Source: Chryseobacterium tagetis (GTDB lineage Bacteria; Bacteroidota; Bacteroidia; Flavobacteriales; Weeksellaceae). Taken from it: DNA of 64,000 bases. The stretch's first letter is position 1. The number at the start of each line of letters is the position of its first letter. A model generated the notes under the pieces. That model saw only the letters and a program-made list of their open reading frames with translations. It was not told the origin of the DNA and made no database searches. A program made the position numbers and the translations under genes. The stretch is taken from the NCBI RefSeq assembly GCF_016735585.2, contig NZ_JAERSE020000004.1:434001-498000 (forward strand). Direction: 5' to 3'. Below are positions 54,276 through 62,760 of this stretch, in pieces.

Positions 54276-56522
54276 TTATGTATTTTCTTCTTCTATTTCC
54301 TCTTCTTTCATAAGTTCAAGAGTATAGGATTTTAAAGATTCTTTAAAGACGACTATTCCATCCCTGTCTACTGTTCCCGATAAAGTTAACTCATTAAGTT
54401 CGTCAGTTAATGGTTCACCATCAACTGACTTTATAGTAACATCAATACTTTCTCCCTCTTCATAATTTCGTGTTTGTACCACTAAACTCATATCAACATA
54501 GAACTTTGAGTCATCTATTAATGATGTATTGTCTTCTCCATATGCCCAATACATATTTACAATCTGCTTTCCTTTGCTGTATTCAAACTCGCCATTCTGA
54601 GGAACTTTATTCATTTGCGGAGCTTTATACTCAATCTTGTCTTTCGCAGTCAATAAGGAATGGGCTCCATACACATGCATTCTCTCTTTTGCTCCGAACT
54701 CTGTCTGTCCATCGGTATAACCTATAAATTTTTCTTTACCATATAAGTCTAAATGAGCTTTTGCCGATATTTCAATATGGGATCCAGCATTGATAATGGT
54801 CTTCTTACCACTGTCCTGACTGATTTCTTGTCTTGCAATAATTTTAATATTCTCTCCAACATGGGTATCCATATTATTTCCTGCTTTGGTCTCAATATTT
54901 TCCTCAATATCAAACTTCAGATTCTTAGATTTTATAGTAATGGTTTCAGGAGCAGTAATGTTAATATTGCTACCTTTTGTATCAAACCTCAATTCATTAC
55001 CACTTTTATCAGTCAGTACAATACTTTCATCTTCTGTAAACACCAATCTATGCCCACTTCTGGTGTGTAATGATTTCACTCGGTTGTCCATGCCACCTCC
55101 CAAGCCTACACCTCCATGAAACATTCCACCCATAGCAAACGGAAAATCTGGATTATGATATTCAAAACCAACCATGACCTGATCTCCAATCTCAGGAATT
55201 GCTACAAAACCTCTGTTTTGAGTAATTGCTCCTGTTCCCCCTGCATCAGGACTCATCATTCTGATAAAATGGGTGGTGTCATTTAACTGCCAGTCAAATT
55301 GTACCTGGATTCTTCCCTGATTCAGTGGATCTGCATTAGAAATTACAGTTGCAACCTGTGGCTCGGCTTTAGGTAAGATAAAATCAGGCTTCGGCATGAA
55401 GCCCGTTCCCTCAGCGATAGCTTCAAAGCTTCCTTTATAAAAACCTCTTGCATCAACTTCATGGCTTACTTCTGTCATCATCAAGGTCGTAAAGTGAGCG
55501 GTCTGGTTACTGTCCTGATTTCTCATATCTAAATCTGCAACACAACCAATGTAGAGGAACGGGACTGTTGTGTTTCCTGAAACAGTAAAAACCTCTACCG
55601 CCTTGCTTCCTCTTGCACTTTTCTGGGAATCATCCACATCCAGAAACATATTAGCATTCACAGGGCTTGGATTCAGTGAACGGGTTTTGAAAATATTGTC
55701 ATTCAGTTCATAGGCTTTTGCGGATAGATTTCCCAAGTGTTTTATATTATCATTTGAACCCAGTATTTTTGTATGATTACTGCTGTTATAACCAAAGTAT
55801 TCGGGTTTGGTGTGTACTGCTTTTAATTGTACCTGAATATCTGTAACATTGCTTCCGTAAATAAGCTGTATTGGTTTTTCTGACGAGGGGAGTTTTCCGA
55901 AGTGCAGTATTTCACCATCATAATAAAACTGCTCTCCGTAAGCTTCTGCAATTCTTGCAAGATAGTTGTAATGGGTTTCGCAGTATTGCGAACTGTAATT
56001 GATGTAGCTTTTGTTTTGGGTATCGATTCTAAAATCAAAATCATCTGCTTTTAGTGCTTCTTTGATAATATTGTATGCGATAATAGAAGTATTTACAGGT
56101 TGCTTGCCTCCAAAGCTTTGGGTATGGGGAGCTGAATCCATCAAGATAGTAGGACTATATCCTTTGAGGAGGATATTTCCCAGACTCATTTTTTCCTGAC
56201 TGAATGTCACCTGGGTTACCACTCCTGCAAAAGTTCTTTCGGGACTTTCATTTTCAGCATCTTTATAGTTGAAAACAATGGTCATGCGTTTGCCTAAAAA
56301 TTGCTGTGCCTGTTCTAAATGATGATTTTGTTCTTCACCCAGAGAATCATGAGCTAGAGTGAGCTCAAAAGAATGGTGTCTTCTGGCACTCTGTTGTAAG
56401 CGGAAGTGCTTAAAATGGCTGATCGATTTTCCTTTGACCGTAATGTCAAGCCTAACTAAGCGGTTAATGCCAACAATATGGTTCGCCGAAATCTTCTCAG
56501 AATTTGAGATATTTTTTTTCAT
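54276..56522 (-). CDS. vgrG: VgrG-family type VI secretion tip protein
   Basis: The 748-aa spike protein has an N-terminal gp27-like part (FSQEKMSLGNILLKGYSPT, HYNYLARIAEAYGEQFYYDG) and an OB-fold/gp5-like needle from about residue 390. The needle part shows NADPLNQGRIQVQFDWQ and the glycine-rich FAMGGMFHGGVG followed by beta-helix repeats (SGNELRFDTKGSNINITA). The C-terminal extension of about 90 residues (VNMYWAYGED onward) is typical of Bacteroidetes VgrG. It stands as the first gene of an effector island, with no T6SS sheath genes here. Confidence 0.9.
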   Translation of the reverse strand: MKKNISNSEKISANHIVGINRLVRLDITVKGKSISHFKHFRLQQSARRHHSFELTLAHDSLGEEQNHHLEQAQQFLGKRMTIVFNYKDAENESPERTFAGVVTQVTFSQEKMSLGNILLKGYSPTILMDSAPHTQSFGGKQPVNTSIIAYNIIKEALKADDFDFRIDTQNKSYINYSSQYCETHYNYLARIAEAYGEQFYYDGEILHFGKLPSSEKPIQLIYGSNVTDIQVQLKAVHTKPEYFGYNSSNHTKILGSNDNIKHLGNLSAKAYELNDNIFKTRSLNPSPVNANMFLDVDDSQKSARGSKAVEVFTVSGNTTVPFLYIGCVADLDMRNQDSNQTAHFTTLMMTEVSHEVDARGFYKGSFEAIAEGTGFMPKPDFILPKAEPQVATVISNADPLNQGRIQVQFDWQLNDTTHFIRMMSPDAGGTGAITQNRGFVAIPEIGDQVMVGFEYHNPDFPFAMGGMFHGGVGLGGGMDNRVKSLHTRSGHRLVFTEDESIVLTDKSGNELRFDTKGSNINITAPETITIKSKNLKFDIEENIETKAGNNMDTHVGENIKIIARQEISQDSGKKTIINAGSHIEISAKAHLDLYGKEKFIGYTDGQTEFGAKERMHVYGAHSLLTAKDKIEYKAPQMNKVPQNGEFEYSKGKQIVNMYWAYGEDNTSLIDDSKFYVDMSLVVQTRNYEEGESIDVTIKSVDGEPLTDELNELTLSGTVDRDGIVVFKESLKSYTLELMKEEEIEEENT

Positions 56523-57070
56523 ACTGTTTTGTTTGTGTTTTTGTATTGTTCTATAAAATTAAATGAATTTTTATATAATCTTCATTAAATATTCATTTTT
56601 TTTGAAAATTGTAGTAGAACTACGATTGTATTTTTTTAGTCTGAAAAGATTTTGAAGGACTGAAAGTAGTAGGCAATAACCAAGTAAATTATTTGGTTTT
56701 GATTGGTTGTCAATTTTAAAAATATTATATAGAGCAGATGTTTATTTTGCATGAATACATTAATGAATTAATAATAAAGCAAAATAAAATACAGCATTTA
56801 CTCTGTTTATATTTTTTACGGTTTACAGGTAAAAACTCTCATTTAAATCCTTTATAAAAGCAAGTGACCGGTTCTGACTAATTCTGACCGGTTTTGACCG
56901 TATTTTACCCCATTTCTTCGGAAGCTCTTCGGGTCTCGTTCGGAAATTCCCCGGAAAATAGGGATTTTTGGAAAGCCGACCCGAACGAGTCTCGAACGAG
57001 AGTCGAAGGAAACCCTACCGAAATTGCTAAACCTGCTTCTTATTTTCTACTTTTTCCGTTTACACTTGCT
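56523..57070. other. Gap between vgrG and the recombinase-linked cluster
   Basis: These 548 bp hold a strikingly GC-rich block at about 56864-57010 with repeated GACCGG and TTCGG words. An inverted pair CTCGTTCGG/CCGAACGAG (56935-56943 with 56981-56989) is also present. No convincing gene is visible. The block may mark a recombination boundary. Confidence 0.6.
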
Positions 57071-57085
57071 ATCGTTTTTTGAGAT
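57071..57085. repeat. 15-base boundary motif, copy 1
   Basis: Exact ATCGTTTTTTGAGAT, 7 bp past the stop of the last gene of the recombinase-linked cluster. It may mark the left end of the gene string. Confidence 0.75.
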
Positions 57086-57092
57086 AAATAAT

Positions 57093-57323
57093 CTATAAGT
57101 ATTTGCTTTTCTTGCATTTGATCATTTTTTGAGATTTATCATTTAGCTTTAGTATTAGAATAAAAAACAAAGCTACATTTGTAACCATAGTTGATAAGAT
57201 AACCGCTGAGTAAATAATATCAATATATGTATTTCTCACTTCTATCTGTATTAAAATAAAAAACATAAGAAACACTATTAAGAATAGAAAAGATGTTATA
57301 TAGAGTAGCTCTTTATTTTTCAT
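57093..57323 (-). CDS. Small two-helix membrane protein, 76 aa
   Basis: The protein has two hydrophobic segments (about residues 8-26 and 36-58) and a basic C-terminal tail. I recognise no family. A one-mismatch copy of the boundary motif (57121) lies inside its 3' end, which encodes the DKSQKMIK stretch. The full motif flanks it on both sides, as if it were a cassette. It may be a membrane partner of the neighbouring unknown genes. Confidence 0.6.
   Translation of the reverse strand: MKNKELLYITSFLFLIVFLMFFILIQIEVRNTYIDIIYSAVILSTMVTNVALFFILILKLNDKSQKMIKCKKSKYL
57121..57135. repeat. 15-base boundary motif, copy 2 (14/15)
   Basis: ATCATTTTTTGAGAT, one mismatch from the consensus, inside the coding end of the 76-aa gene. 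It may be a duplicated boundary now read as protein. Confidence 0.6.
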
Positions 57324-57326
57324 CGA

Positions 57327-57341
57327 ATCGTTTTTTGAGAT
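57327..57341. repeat. 15-base boundary motif, copy 3
   Basis: An exact copy filling almost the whole 17-bp gap between the 83-aa and the 76-aa genes. Its last base is part of the upstream stop codon. Confidence 0.75.
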
Positions 57342-57592
57342 TATTTTTTGTAGTCTATAACATCGACATATTTAAAATTATCAATATCATGTGTGGAATT
57401 AAATTTTTTAAATTCATCTACTGCCTTTTTCGCAGAATCTATATTGGGAAAAAGAGTACCTTTTACATTCAGTAGAATTTCAAATCTAAAAGTTTCGTTG
57501 TAGTAATCAACAATTTGAACCAATGCAAATTCTTTTCCTTGCTTTTCTGCATATACTCTAATAGGATTACTTTGTTCTAAATTATTACTCAT
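57341..57592 (-). CDS. Hypothetical protein, 83 aa
   Basis: I prefer the ATG at 57592 (MSNNLEQSNPIRVYAEKQG), 4 bp past the stop of the upstream HTH frame. The product is small and soluble with alternating strands and a helix (ALVQIVDYYNETFRFEILLNV, DSAKKAVDEFKKF). I recognise no domain. It ends directly at an exact copy of the 15-base motif. Confidence 0.65.
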   Translation of the reverse strand: MSNNLEQSNPIRVYAEKQGKEFALVQIVDYYNETFRFEILLNVKGTLFPNIDSAKKAVDEFKKFNSTHDIDNFKYVDVIDYKK

Positions 57593-57596
57593 TATA

Positions 57597-57764
57597 TTAT
57601 TTTTTGCTTTGCATTTTTTTAATTTCATCGTTCATATGATTGTCAAGAATTTTTGCGTAACGATAAAATGTTCCTCTTGTTAGCCCTAGTGGTTTATAAA
57701 TTTCTTCCGGTGTTTTTGAACTATTGTTTTTTGAGACTGAATTTATGGAATTAGTTTCTTTCAT
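57597..57764 (-). CDS. Orphan resolvase-type HTH fragment, 55 aa
   Basis: This short frame has a C-terminal 38-residue stretch beginning TPEEIYKPLGLTRGTFYRYA. It matches the C-terminal HTH of the serine recombinase at 61259 at 28 of 38 positions by eye. No catalytic domain is present. The N-terminal 17 residues are unrelated and contain a two-mismatch boundary motif (57723-57737). It is either a recombination leftover of a recombinase 3' end or a stand-alone DNA-binding protein. The 4-bp spacing to the next gene would allow coupling. Confidence 0.65.
   Translation of the reverse strand: MKETNSINSVSKNNSSKTPEEIYKPLGLTRGTFYRYAKILDNHMNDEIKKMQSKK
57723..57737. repeat. 15-base boundary motif, copy 4 (13/15)
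   Basis: ATTGTTTTTTGAGAC, two mismatches from consensus, inside the 5' part of the HTH fragment. It may mark the junction where the fragment was joined. Confidence 0.5.
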
Positions 57765-57788
57765 ATTTTCTAACCTTTTTAGTAAATC

Positions 57789-58688
57789 TCAATTTTCCGT
57801 TAGCACAAATTCCTTATCAATATAAAAATTATCATTCCAATATTTATTAGAAAACTTTAATCCTTGTTGGTGCTCATTTATTAGTGTTTTGTGACCGGTT
57901 TTATATTCACGCTGATATAAACGCGTTGCACAATAAAAATAATTATCAACCTTTTTAACAAAAAAATAATATATATATGCTTTGTTTGTTGTTCTAAATT
58001 GCATTTGATAGCGATGTAAATTTTCATCTACAATAAATTTTTGGCTATATACAGTCCATTGCTTTCCCGATAATGTTCCTATATTCCAAAATTTAAGTAA
58101 ACCATCATAACAAACGGCGGACATAGTAATTTTTTTATCTATTTTAGGTTTACAAAGACTCAACATCTCATCAAAATCTAATAAAATTGCTTGAGCATCA
58201 TAGATAGGATTATTAGACGGATTTTGAATATCAATTGTAAAAAAGGTTGGTCTAATAGAGCGCAATTTAATATGTGGGAGATCTGCACCTATATTATAAT
58301 TGATAAATTTTTTTTGCTCATTACTATATTTTTCTGTTACAGATAATAAACTTTCGGTTTTACCGCTAACTTTTTCGTTTAAGTGAATAATAATGTAATT
58401 TAGAGAATCAGATTCTTTTTTATTTTGTTTTTGAGCAGAAATAAGCTCAGCATTAAGCTTCAAAATCTGATTTGTTTTATTATCTGCTTTGATCCTTTCT
58501 GCTTCCGCTTTTTCCTTTTCATCCTTAGAATCTATGTATTGAAATACTGCTACTATTATGGTAAGAAGAGAAAATATTACAACAGCCAATCTTCTTATTT
58601 TAAATTTCCAAGCATTGGACTCGATATCACTGAAAGCTAAAAATCCAGAGATAATTGTTAATACAATTATGGATATAAGTAAGCTCAT
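57789..58688 (-). CDS. Membrane-anchored coiled-coil protein, 299 aa
   Basis: Two hydrophobic helices at the N-terminus (about 1-20 and 31-50) are followed by a heptad-rich coiled coil (about 55-125: KEKAEAERIKADNKTN, ISAQKQNKKESDSLN). A beta-rich C-terminal domain (about 135-299) includes PTFFTIDIQNPSNNPIYDA. I recognise no family. The anchor, stalk and sensor-like layout would fit a signal or defence protein at the inner membrane, but that is inference. Confidence 0.7.
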   Translation of the reverse strand: MSLLISIIVLTIISGFLAFSDIESNAWKFKIRRLAVVIFSLLTIIVAVFQYIDSKDEKEKAEAERIKADNKTNQILKLNAELISAQKQNKKESDSLNYIIIHLNEKVSGKTESLLSVTEKYSNEQKKFINYNIGADLPHIKLRSIRPTFFTIDIQNPSNNPIYDAQAILLDFDEMLSLCKPKIDKKITMSAVCYDGLLKFWNIGTLSGKQWTVYSQKFIVDENLHRYQMQFRTTNKAYIYYFFVKKVDNYFYCATRLYQREYKTGHKTLINEHQQGLKFSNKYWNDNFYIDKEFVLTEN

Positions 58689-58760
58689 ATTTTCTTTGTT
58701 GTTATTAGTTTTTTATTATTTCTGAGTATTGGATTTTCATTATAGTTTTTCTTCCATTAC

Positions 58761-58775
58761 ATCGTTTTTTGAGAT
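58761..58775. repeat. 15-base boundary motif, copy 5
   Basis: An exact copy of ATCGTTTTTTGAGAT, 23 bp past the stop of the 299-aa gene at 58799, in the same orientation as the other exact copies. Confidence 0.75.
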
Positions 58776-58798
58776 TTTCCTAAAATATTAATAATATT

Positions 58799-59698
58799 TT
58801 ATTTGAAGGCTAGTTGGTAATTGAAGTTGATCTCAAATTTTACTTTTTCATCTAAATCATCATATCGCTTTTTTACTTCTGGAAATTTATTGATAATATT
58901 TTTTGTCATAACATTAGTCATTAAATAAGAATAGAAAAGCATTAAATATAAATTTTCTTTCATAAAAGGATGATCCATCAAATGCTTTGACTGTTTTAGC
59001 TGGATAGCCATAATTCCTTCAGAATGGGCATATACCGAAGCTATAAAATATATTTTTGAGAACATACCTTTAGAATTGAATTTTGATTCTGACATAATAG
59101 TATCCCATGTTTTAAATAGTTTTCCAGATCCATTTTCTAACAAACTTTTCTGCTGTTTCTCACTAAGTGTCTTAAAGGTGGGATTATTTGAAATACTCTT
59201 CCTAAAATTATCAATTGCTACTTTTTCATCAGTTAATCTCTCATGATCAGCTTTTTCTGGATCAGAGAAAACTTTGGATCTTAGCATCATTGAAGACATC
59301 ATCCATGAATCAAAGCGTAATTGGTTCTCTTCCGAAATAGATGAATTTACATATAAATGTTGATACATCAACAACGATTCATATTGTGATCTTACGATAG
59401 TGATTACAGAGGAAATATCAAGAAATTTAATGTGCGGTGCCCTATTTTTATAATACTTTGATTTTATTGAATGTCCTTCAGATAAATCGAGCAAGCTTAA
59501 ATTCTGTAGATGAAACTTTAAGATTAATTGCTCAGAATAAATATCATTTGATTCAAGTTGCACATTTTCTTCAGTTAAAATCTCATGTAAATAAACTAAA
59601 AGATCCGTGCTGTTAAATAATTTATTTTTAATATTATCAATATTTTTTGTTACATATAATTTATAAAGCTCTGTAGCCCATAATCTTTCATTGTCCAT
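58799..59698 (-). CDS. Hypothetical helical protein, 299 aa
   Basis: An all-alpha soluble-looking protein. It contains ISSVITIVRSQYESLLMYQHLY and FIASVYAHSEGIMAIQLKQSKH, a pattern that loosely recalls DUF5677-type proteins with Arg, Tyr and His residues in helices. I cannot support a family call. It is followed by an exact copy of the 15-base motif and preceded by a fragment of resolvase-type HTH. Gene context suggests an accessory cargo gene. Confidence 0.65.
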   Translation of the reverse strand: MDNERLWATELYKLYVTKNIDNIKNKLFNSTDLLVYLHEILTEENVQLESNDIYSEQLILKFHLQNLSLLDLSEGHSIKSKYYKNRAPHIKFLDISSVITIVRSQYESLLMYQHLYVNSSISEENQLRFDSWMMSSMMLRSKVFSDPEKADHERLTDEKVAIDNFRKSISNNPTFKTLSEKQQKSLLENGSGKLFKTWDTIMSESKFNSKGMFSKIYFIASVYAHSEGIMAIQLKQSKHLMDHPFMKENLYLMLFYSYLMTNVMTKNIINKFPEVKKRYDDLDEKVKFEINFNYQLAFK

Positions 59699-59772
59699 TA
59701 ACTTTTTCCTTTTGTTTTTGAATTTATAAAATAAGCTGTTCCTTATTTTAAATAGTTCTATGAAATTAACTT

Positions 59773-59865
59773 TTATTCTAGTAATAATTTAATTATTTTA
59801 TAAAATGTAGTTTTACTTCCAGTATTAAAAGTTTTCATAATTTCTTCTACGGAGTTCTTTTGCAT
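59773..59865 (-). pseudogene. Degenerate resolvase-type HTH remnant, 30 codons
   Basis: The frame MQKNSVEEIMKTFNTGSK continues with TTFYKIIKLLLE and a stop. It aligns with the recombinase C-terminal HTH around EI, TFY and the final K..L positions, more weakly than the fragment at 57597. It lies 8 bp past the stop of the 224-aa gene. It is likely the worn-out end of a recombinase gene left behind by insertion or excision. Confidence 0.45.
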
Positions 59866-59873
59866 CAATTATT

Positions 59874-60548
59874 CTAAGAGTTTTTTTTATCTTTCAAGTC
59901 TTTAATTTTCCACAAACTATAATTAAGCTTGTACATTATTTTAAAAGCTCCTGATAATTTTTGTATCGATGAAGGTATGGAATCAGAAAATTTTGTAGAT
60001 ATTTTGAATTCACCTACGCTACCAGGTAAATATTGTGAATGGCTTTCCGTATGATCAAAAATATATTTACGCAAAATCCTAAATATCATGCTTTTATTTG
60101 TTTTAAAAAGTTCAGGAAATTCTTTTCTCCTTTCGTCACGAGTAAATTCATATTCTTCATAAATAAAACCATCAAAATCAGATAGATGTAATAGATTTTT
60201 CCAAAATAGATCATCCATGTAACGTAAATTTTCAGAATTGCTTAAATGCATAGAAAGAAACAAGCCTTCGTTATTAATTCCTAAACCGTATGTACAATTA
60301 GTCTTTAAAGATTTTATAATTAGCTCTGGACCATTCAAGAAGTCATTAAAATAATTGTAATCCCACTCATCTTTAAATTTTCCAAATGATAAAAATTCTT
60401 CAAAAGTCTCTGACAAAGAATCAACACAATTCATCAATTTTCCATGATAAATTTCCGGCTCCAACAATCTCTCTTCGCTATTCAGAGATACTAAATATGT
60501 ATTAAATGATTTAATCAGTAAATCGACATCAGTTTTTCGTTTTTTCAT
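59874..60548 (-). CDS. Hypothetical protein, 224 aa
   Basis: A soluble, Phe/Tyr-rich acidic protein (KFKDEWDYNYFNDFLNGPEL, YGLGINNEGLFLSMHLSN). No signal peptide, membrane segment or known motif. It begins 19 bp past the stop of the 226-aa gene and is likely cotranscribed with it. The unusually AT-rich codons match the rest of this cluster more than the pectin locus. Confidence 0.65.
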   Translation of the reverse strand: MKKRKTDVDLLIKSFNTYLVSLNSEERLLEPEIYHGKLMNCVDSLSETFEEFLSFGKFKDEWDYNYFNDFLNGPELIIKSLKTNCTYGLGINNEGLFLSMHLSNSENLRYMDDLFWKNLLHLSDFDGFIYEEYEFTRDERRKEFPELFKTNKSMIFRILRKYIFDHTESHSQYLPGSVGEFKISTKFSDSIPSSIQKLSGAFKIMYKLNYSLWKIKDLKDKKNS

Positions 60549-60567
60549 TAAATTAGTTTTTTCTATT

Positions 60568-61248
60568 TTATCTTAATTCATAATCATGAATATAAAACGT
60601 TGAAACACTATTTGATAAGCAAAATCCCTCAATTGGTTTTCCAATGAATTCATCTATAAGAAAGTTTTCTTTTACTTTTGTTACATCATCAAAACAGAAA
60701 AACGTTATATACTTATAAAAGGGAGCACCAGAATAATTCTGTATTGCAAAGCCTAAATCTCTAATAGTATGAACAGGAGTATATTTGTTGATATATTTAA
60801 TTATTTCATTACAAATTTTAGCTTCACCCAAAGTTAAACTAGTATTCTCACAAGGATAATACATACCAGGAATTTCTAGCTTTTTTGTGTAACTAAAAAC
60901 GGTGATTGAATGAATACTTTTGTTATCAACAGTAGTTATTTTTAAATTAGCATTTTTTAAAAAATATAAATCTGACATAAACTTTTCAGATTCACCTAAC
61001 TCATCTTCAAATATCGAAAAATCTTCATAACTTTTATCCGGAGAACCTAGGATTTCCTTAACTTTTAGATAATTTCTTTCCGGATGGAATGTTTCAATAA
61101 GTTCATTTGTTAGTATAATATTTGAATTTAAATTCCTTGGAGAATTTCCATTTTTCAGTTCCTTAACTTTATAATACCAATTAATAAGTCGCTCAATTAT
61201 AATTACAATTACTCCTCCGATTATTCCACTTACAATATTTTCAAACAT
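60568..61248 (-). CDS. Hypothetical membrane-anchored protein, 226 aa
   Basis: One N-terminal transmembrane segment (about residues 4-24, GIIGGVIVIIIERLINWYY) is followed by a soluble domain of about 190 residues (YLKVKEILGSPDKSYEDFS, YINKYTPVHTIRDLGFAIQ). I recognise no family. It lies 10 bp downstream of the serine recombinase, so it may be carried with it. Immunity- or defence-type cargo would fit but is unproven. Confidence 0.65.
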   Translation of the reverse strand: MFENIVSGIIGGVIVIIIERLINWYYKVKELKNGNSPRNLNSNIILTNELIETFHPERNYLKVKEILGSPDKSYEDFSIFEDELGESEKFMSDLYFLKNANLKITTVDNKSIHSITVFSYTKKLEIPGMYYPCENTSLTLGEAKICNEIIKYINKYTPVHTIRDLGFAIQNYSGAPFYKYITFFCFDDVTKVKENFLIDEFIGKPIEGFCLSNSVSTFYIHDYELR

Positions 61249-61258
61249 GTTTTTAAAT

Positions 61259-61864
61259 TTATTTTTTATTTGACATTTCTTTTATTTCTGCATCTGTATG
61301 GTTATCTAAAATTTTAGCATATCGATAAAATGTTGCCCTAGTTAATCCAAGTGGTTCATAAATTTCTTTCGGAGCTAAAGTCGGGTTTTTATATATAGAT
61401 CTCATAACTAAAAGTTTAGATATTGTTTCTTTTGTATACCCTTTTGGTCTGCCTCCCAATCTACCTCTTGCTCTGGCAGATTGCAATCCTGCATTGGTTC
61501 TCTCTCTTATCAGTTCCCTCTCATATTCTGACAACGAAGCCATAAGATTTAAAAAAAGACGACCATTGATAGTGGAAGTATCTACACCATCTACAAGACC
61601 TTTTATTATTACACCCTTGTCACTAAAACTTAGCACAAGATCAATTATATTTTTCAAGCTTCTACCCAATCGATCTAATCTCCAAACGTAAAGTTCATCA
61701 CCTTCTCTAAACTGTTCAATCATCTTATCAAGTTCAGGACGATTTTTTGTTGCACCTGAAATTTTCTCCTGAAAAATCTTCTCACAACCTGCTTTTTCTA
61801 AGGCTTCAATTTGCAGATCTAAATTTTGATCTTTGGTCGAAACCCGGGCATAACCTATTTTCAT
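61259..61864 (-). CDS. Serine recombinase, resolvase/invertase family
   Basis: The 201-aa protein matches the small Hin/Gin/Tn3-resolvase size. The catalytic domain has GYARVSTKDQNLDLQ with Ser9 and Arg7, VWRLDRLGRSLKNII with the active-site Arg pair, and LFLNLMASLSEYERELIRERT before the E helix. GRLGGRPKG leads into the C-terminal HTH (about 160-190: KEIYEPLGLTRATFYRY). It can invert, excise or join DNA between short sites. Copies of its HTH segment lie downstream at 57597 and 59773. Confidence 0.93.
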   Translation of the reverse strand: MKIGYARVSTKDQNLDLQIEALEKAGCEKIFQEKISGATKNRPELDKMIEQFREGDELYVWRLDRLGRSLKNIIDLVLSFSDKGVIIKGLVDGVDTSTINGRLFLNLMASLSEYERELIRERTNAGLQSARARGRLGGRPKGYTKETISKLLVMRSIYKNPTLAPKEIYEPLGLTRATFYRYAKILDNHTDAEIKEMSNKK

Positions 61865-62716
61865 ATTTTGTTACATTAAACTCATACCGGTTAAATTTAT
61901 GAAACTTTGTTTAATGATATGAGATTATGAGAAAGTTAATTGAAAAAATAAGATTTTACAACTAAAAAATTCTAAAATCTCAAAATACTACGGAAATTTC
62001 CAAACATAAATTTTTAAAGAAGAATCAAATGTCAACTCTAGAAATTTATGAAATTCTTTCCTAATCTTTACACTAATGTTTCGATTTTTCTTTCTTTATG
62101 GGTTTAAGACAATATTAGCTAAACAATGACTTTCTAAGACAATGCTGATTTTATAAATTTTTTGGATCAAATTGCATTAGGTAAAAATTAAAAAAAATTA
62201 TTTGACAAAAATGAACTTTGTAATTCCTGTTTAATTTGGTTCAAACGAATTAAATCATCTATAAAAGTGGTTGAAGATACACTCAGCTTGGTTCTATGAC
62301 AGGATTATTTAATTCTATAAACCTTTCTAAATCTTCCATTAAATATTTCGAGAACTCTTCTGTTATGGCTAGGATGCCAAATGACACCAACTATCTTTAG
62401 TTAATACCATTTATTTTCAAAATCTTTCATAGCCAAATTGTTACACATATTTAAAGTCAAGAGAAGAAAACAATTAAATAAAAAACTGAATGTTAACACA
62501 TTAAAAAATATATTTTAATAGCTTGACTTTACAAGTCTTGTCAACGTAACAGTAATTTAACCTCGCAAATTTTAATATGGTGAGGTTATATCTATTCTTT
62601 GAATATTGAGGCAAAAACTTAAAATTCTTCCTTATTACCAAAATATTAAGACTACCTGATTATTTCATATTTAAAAATTTAAAAACTTTCTGGGACAAAA
62701 TGAAAGCAAATGAAAA
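61865..62716. other. Gene-poor gap before the tRNA remnant
   Basis: These 850 bp of very AT-rich DNA lie upstream of the recombinase. AAAATCTCAAAA at 61974-61985 is a partial, inverted version of the 15-base boundary motif. A minus-strand stretch near 62283-62390 could be the worn tail of a gene, but I cannot support it. No RNA gene is seen until the tRNA remnant. Confidence 0.6.
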
Positions 62717-62748
62717 ACAAAAAAAACACTTACAAATATGTAAGTGCT
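62717..62748 (-). terminator. Terminator behind the tRNA remnant
   Basis: A perfect 8-bp stem CACTTACA/TGTAAGTG (62727-62734 with 62739-62746) is followed on the minus strand by a T run. Its place 13 bp past the tRNA 3' end is that of a tRNA terminator. Confidence 0.8.
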
Positions 62749-62760
62749 TAATTTTAAAAG

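Noticed and set aside
56894-57082. A 62-codon frame through the GC-rich block
   Set aside because: Its sequence is explained by the repeated TTCGG words; no start context or known family. Treated as a repeat block.
62283-62390. Possible tail of a broken gene (minus strand, ending NNPVIEPS)
   Set aside because: Only about 35 codons are open with no start or known family; too little to call.
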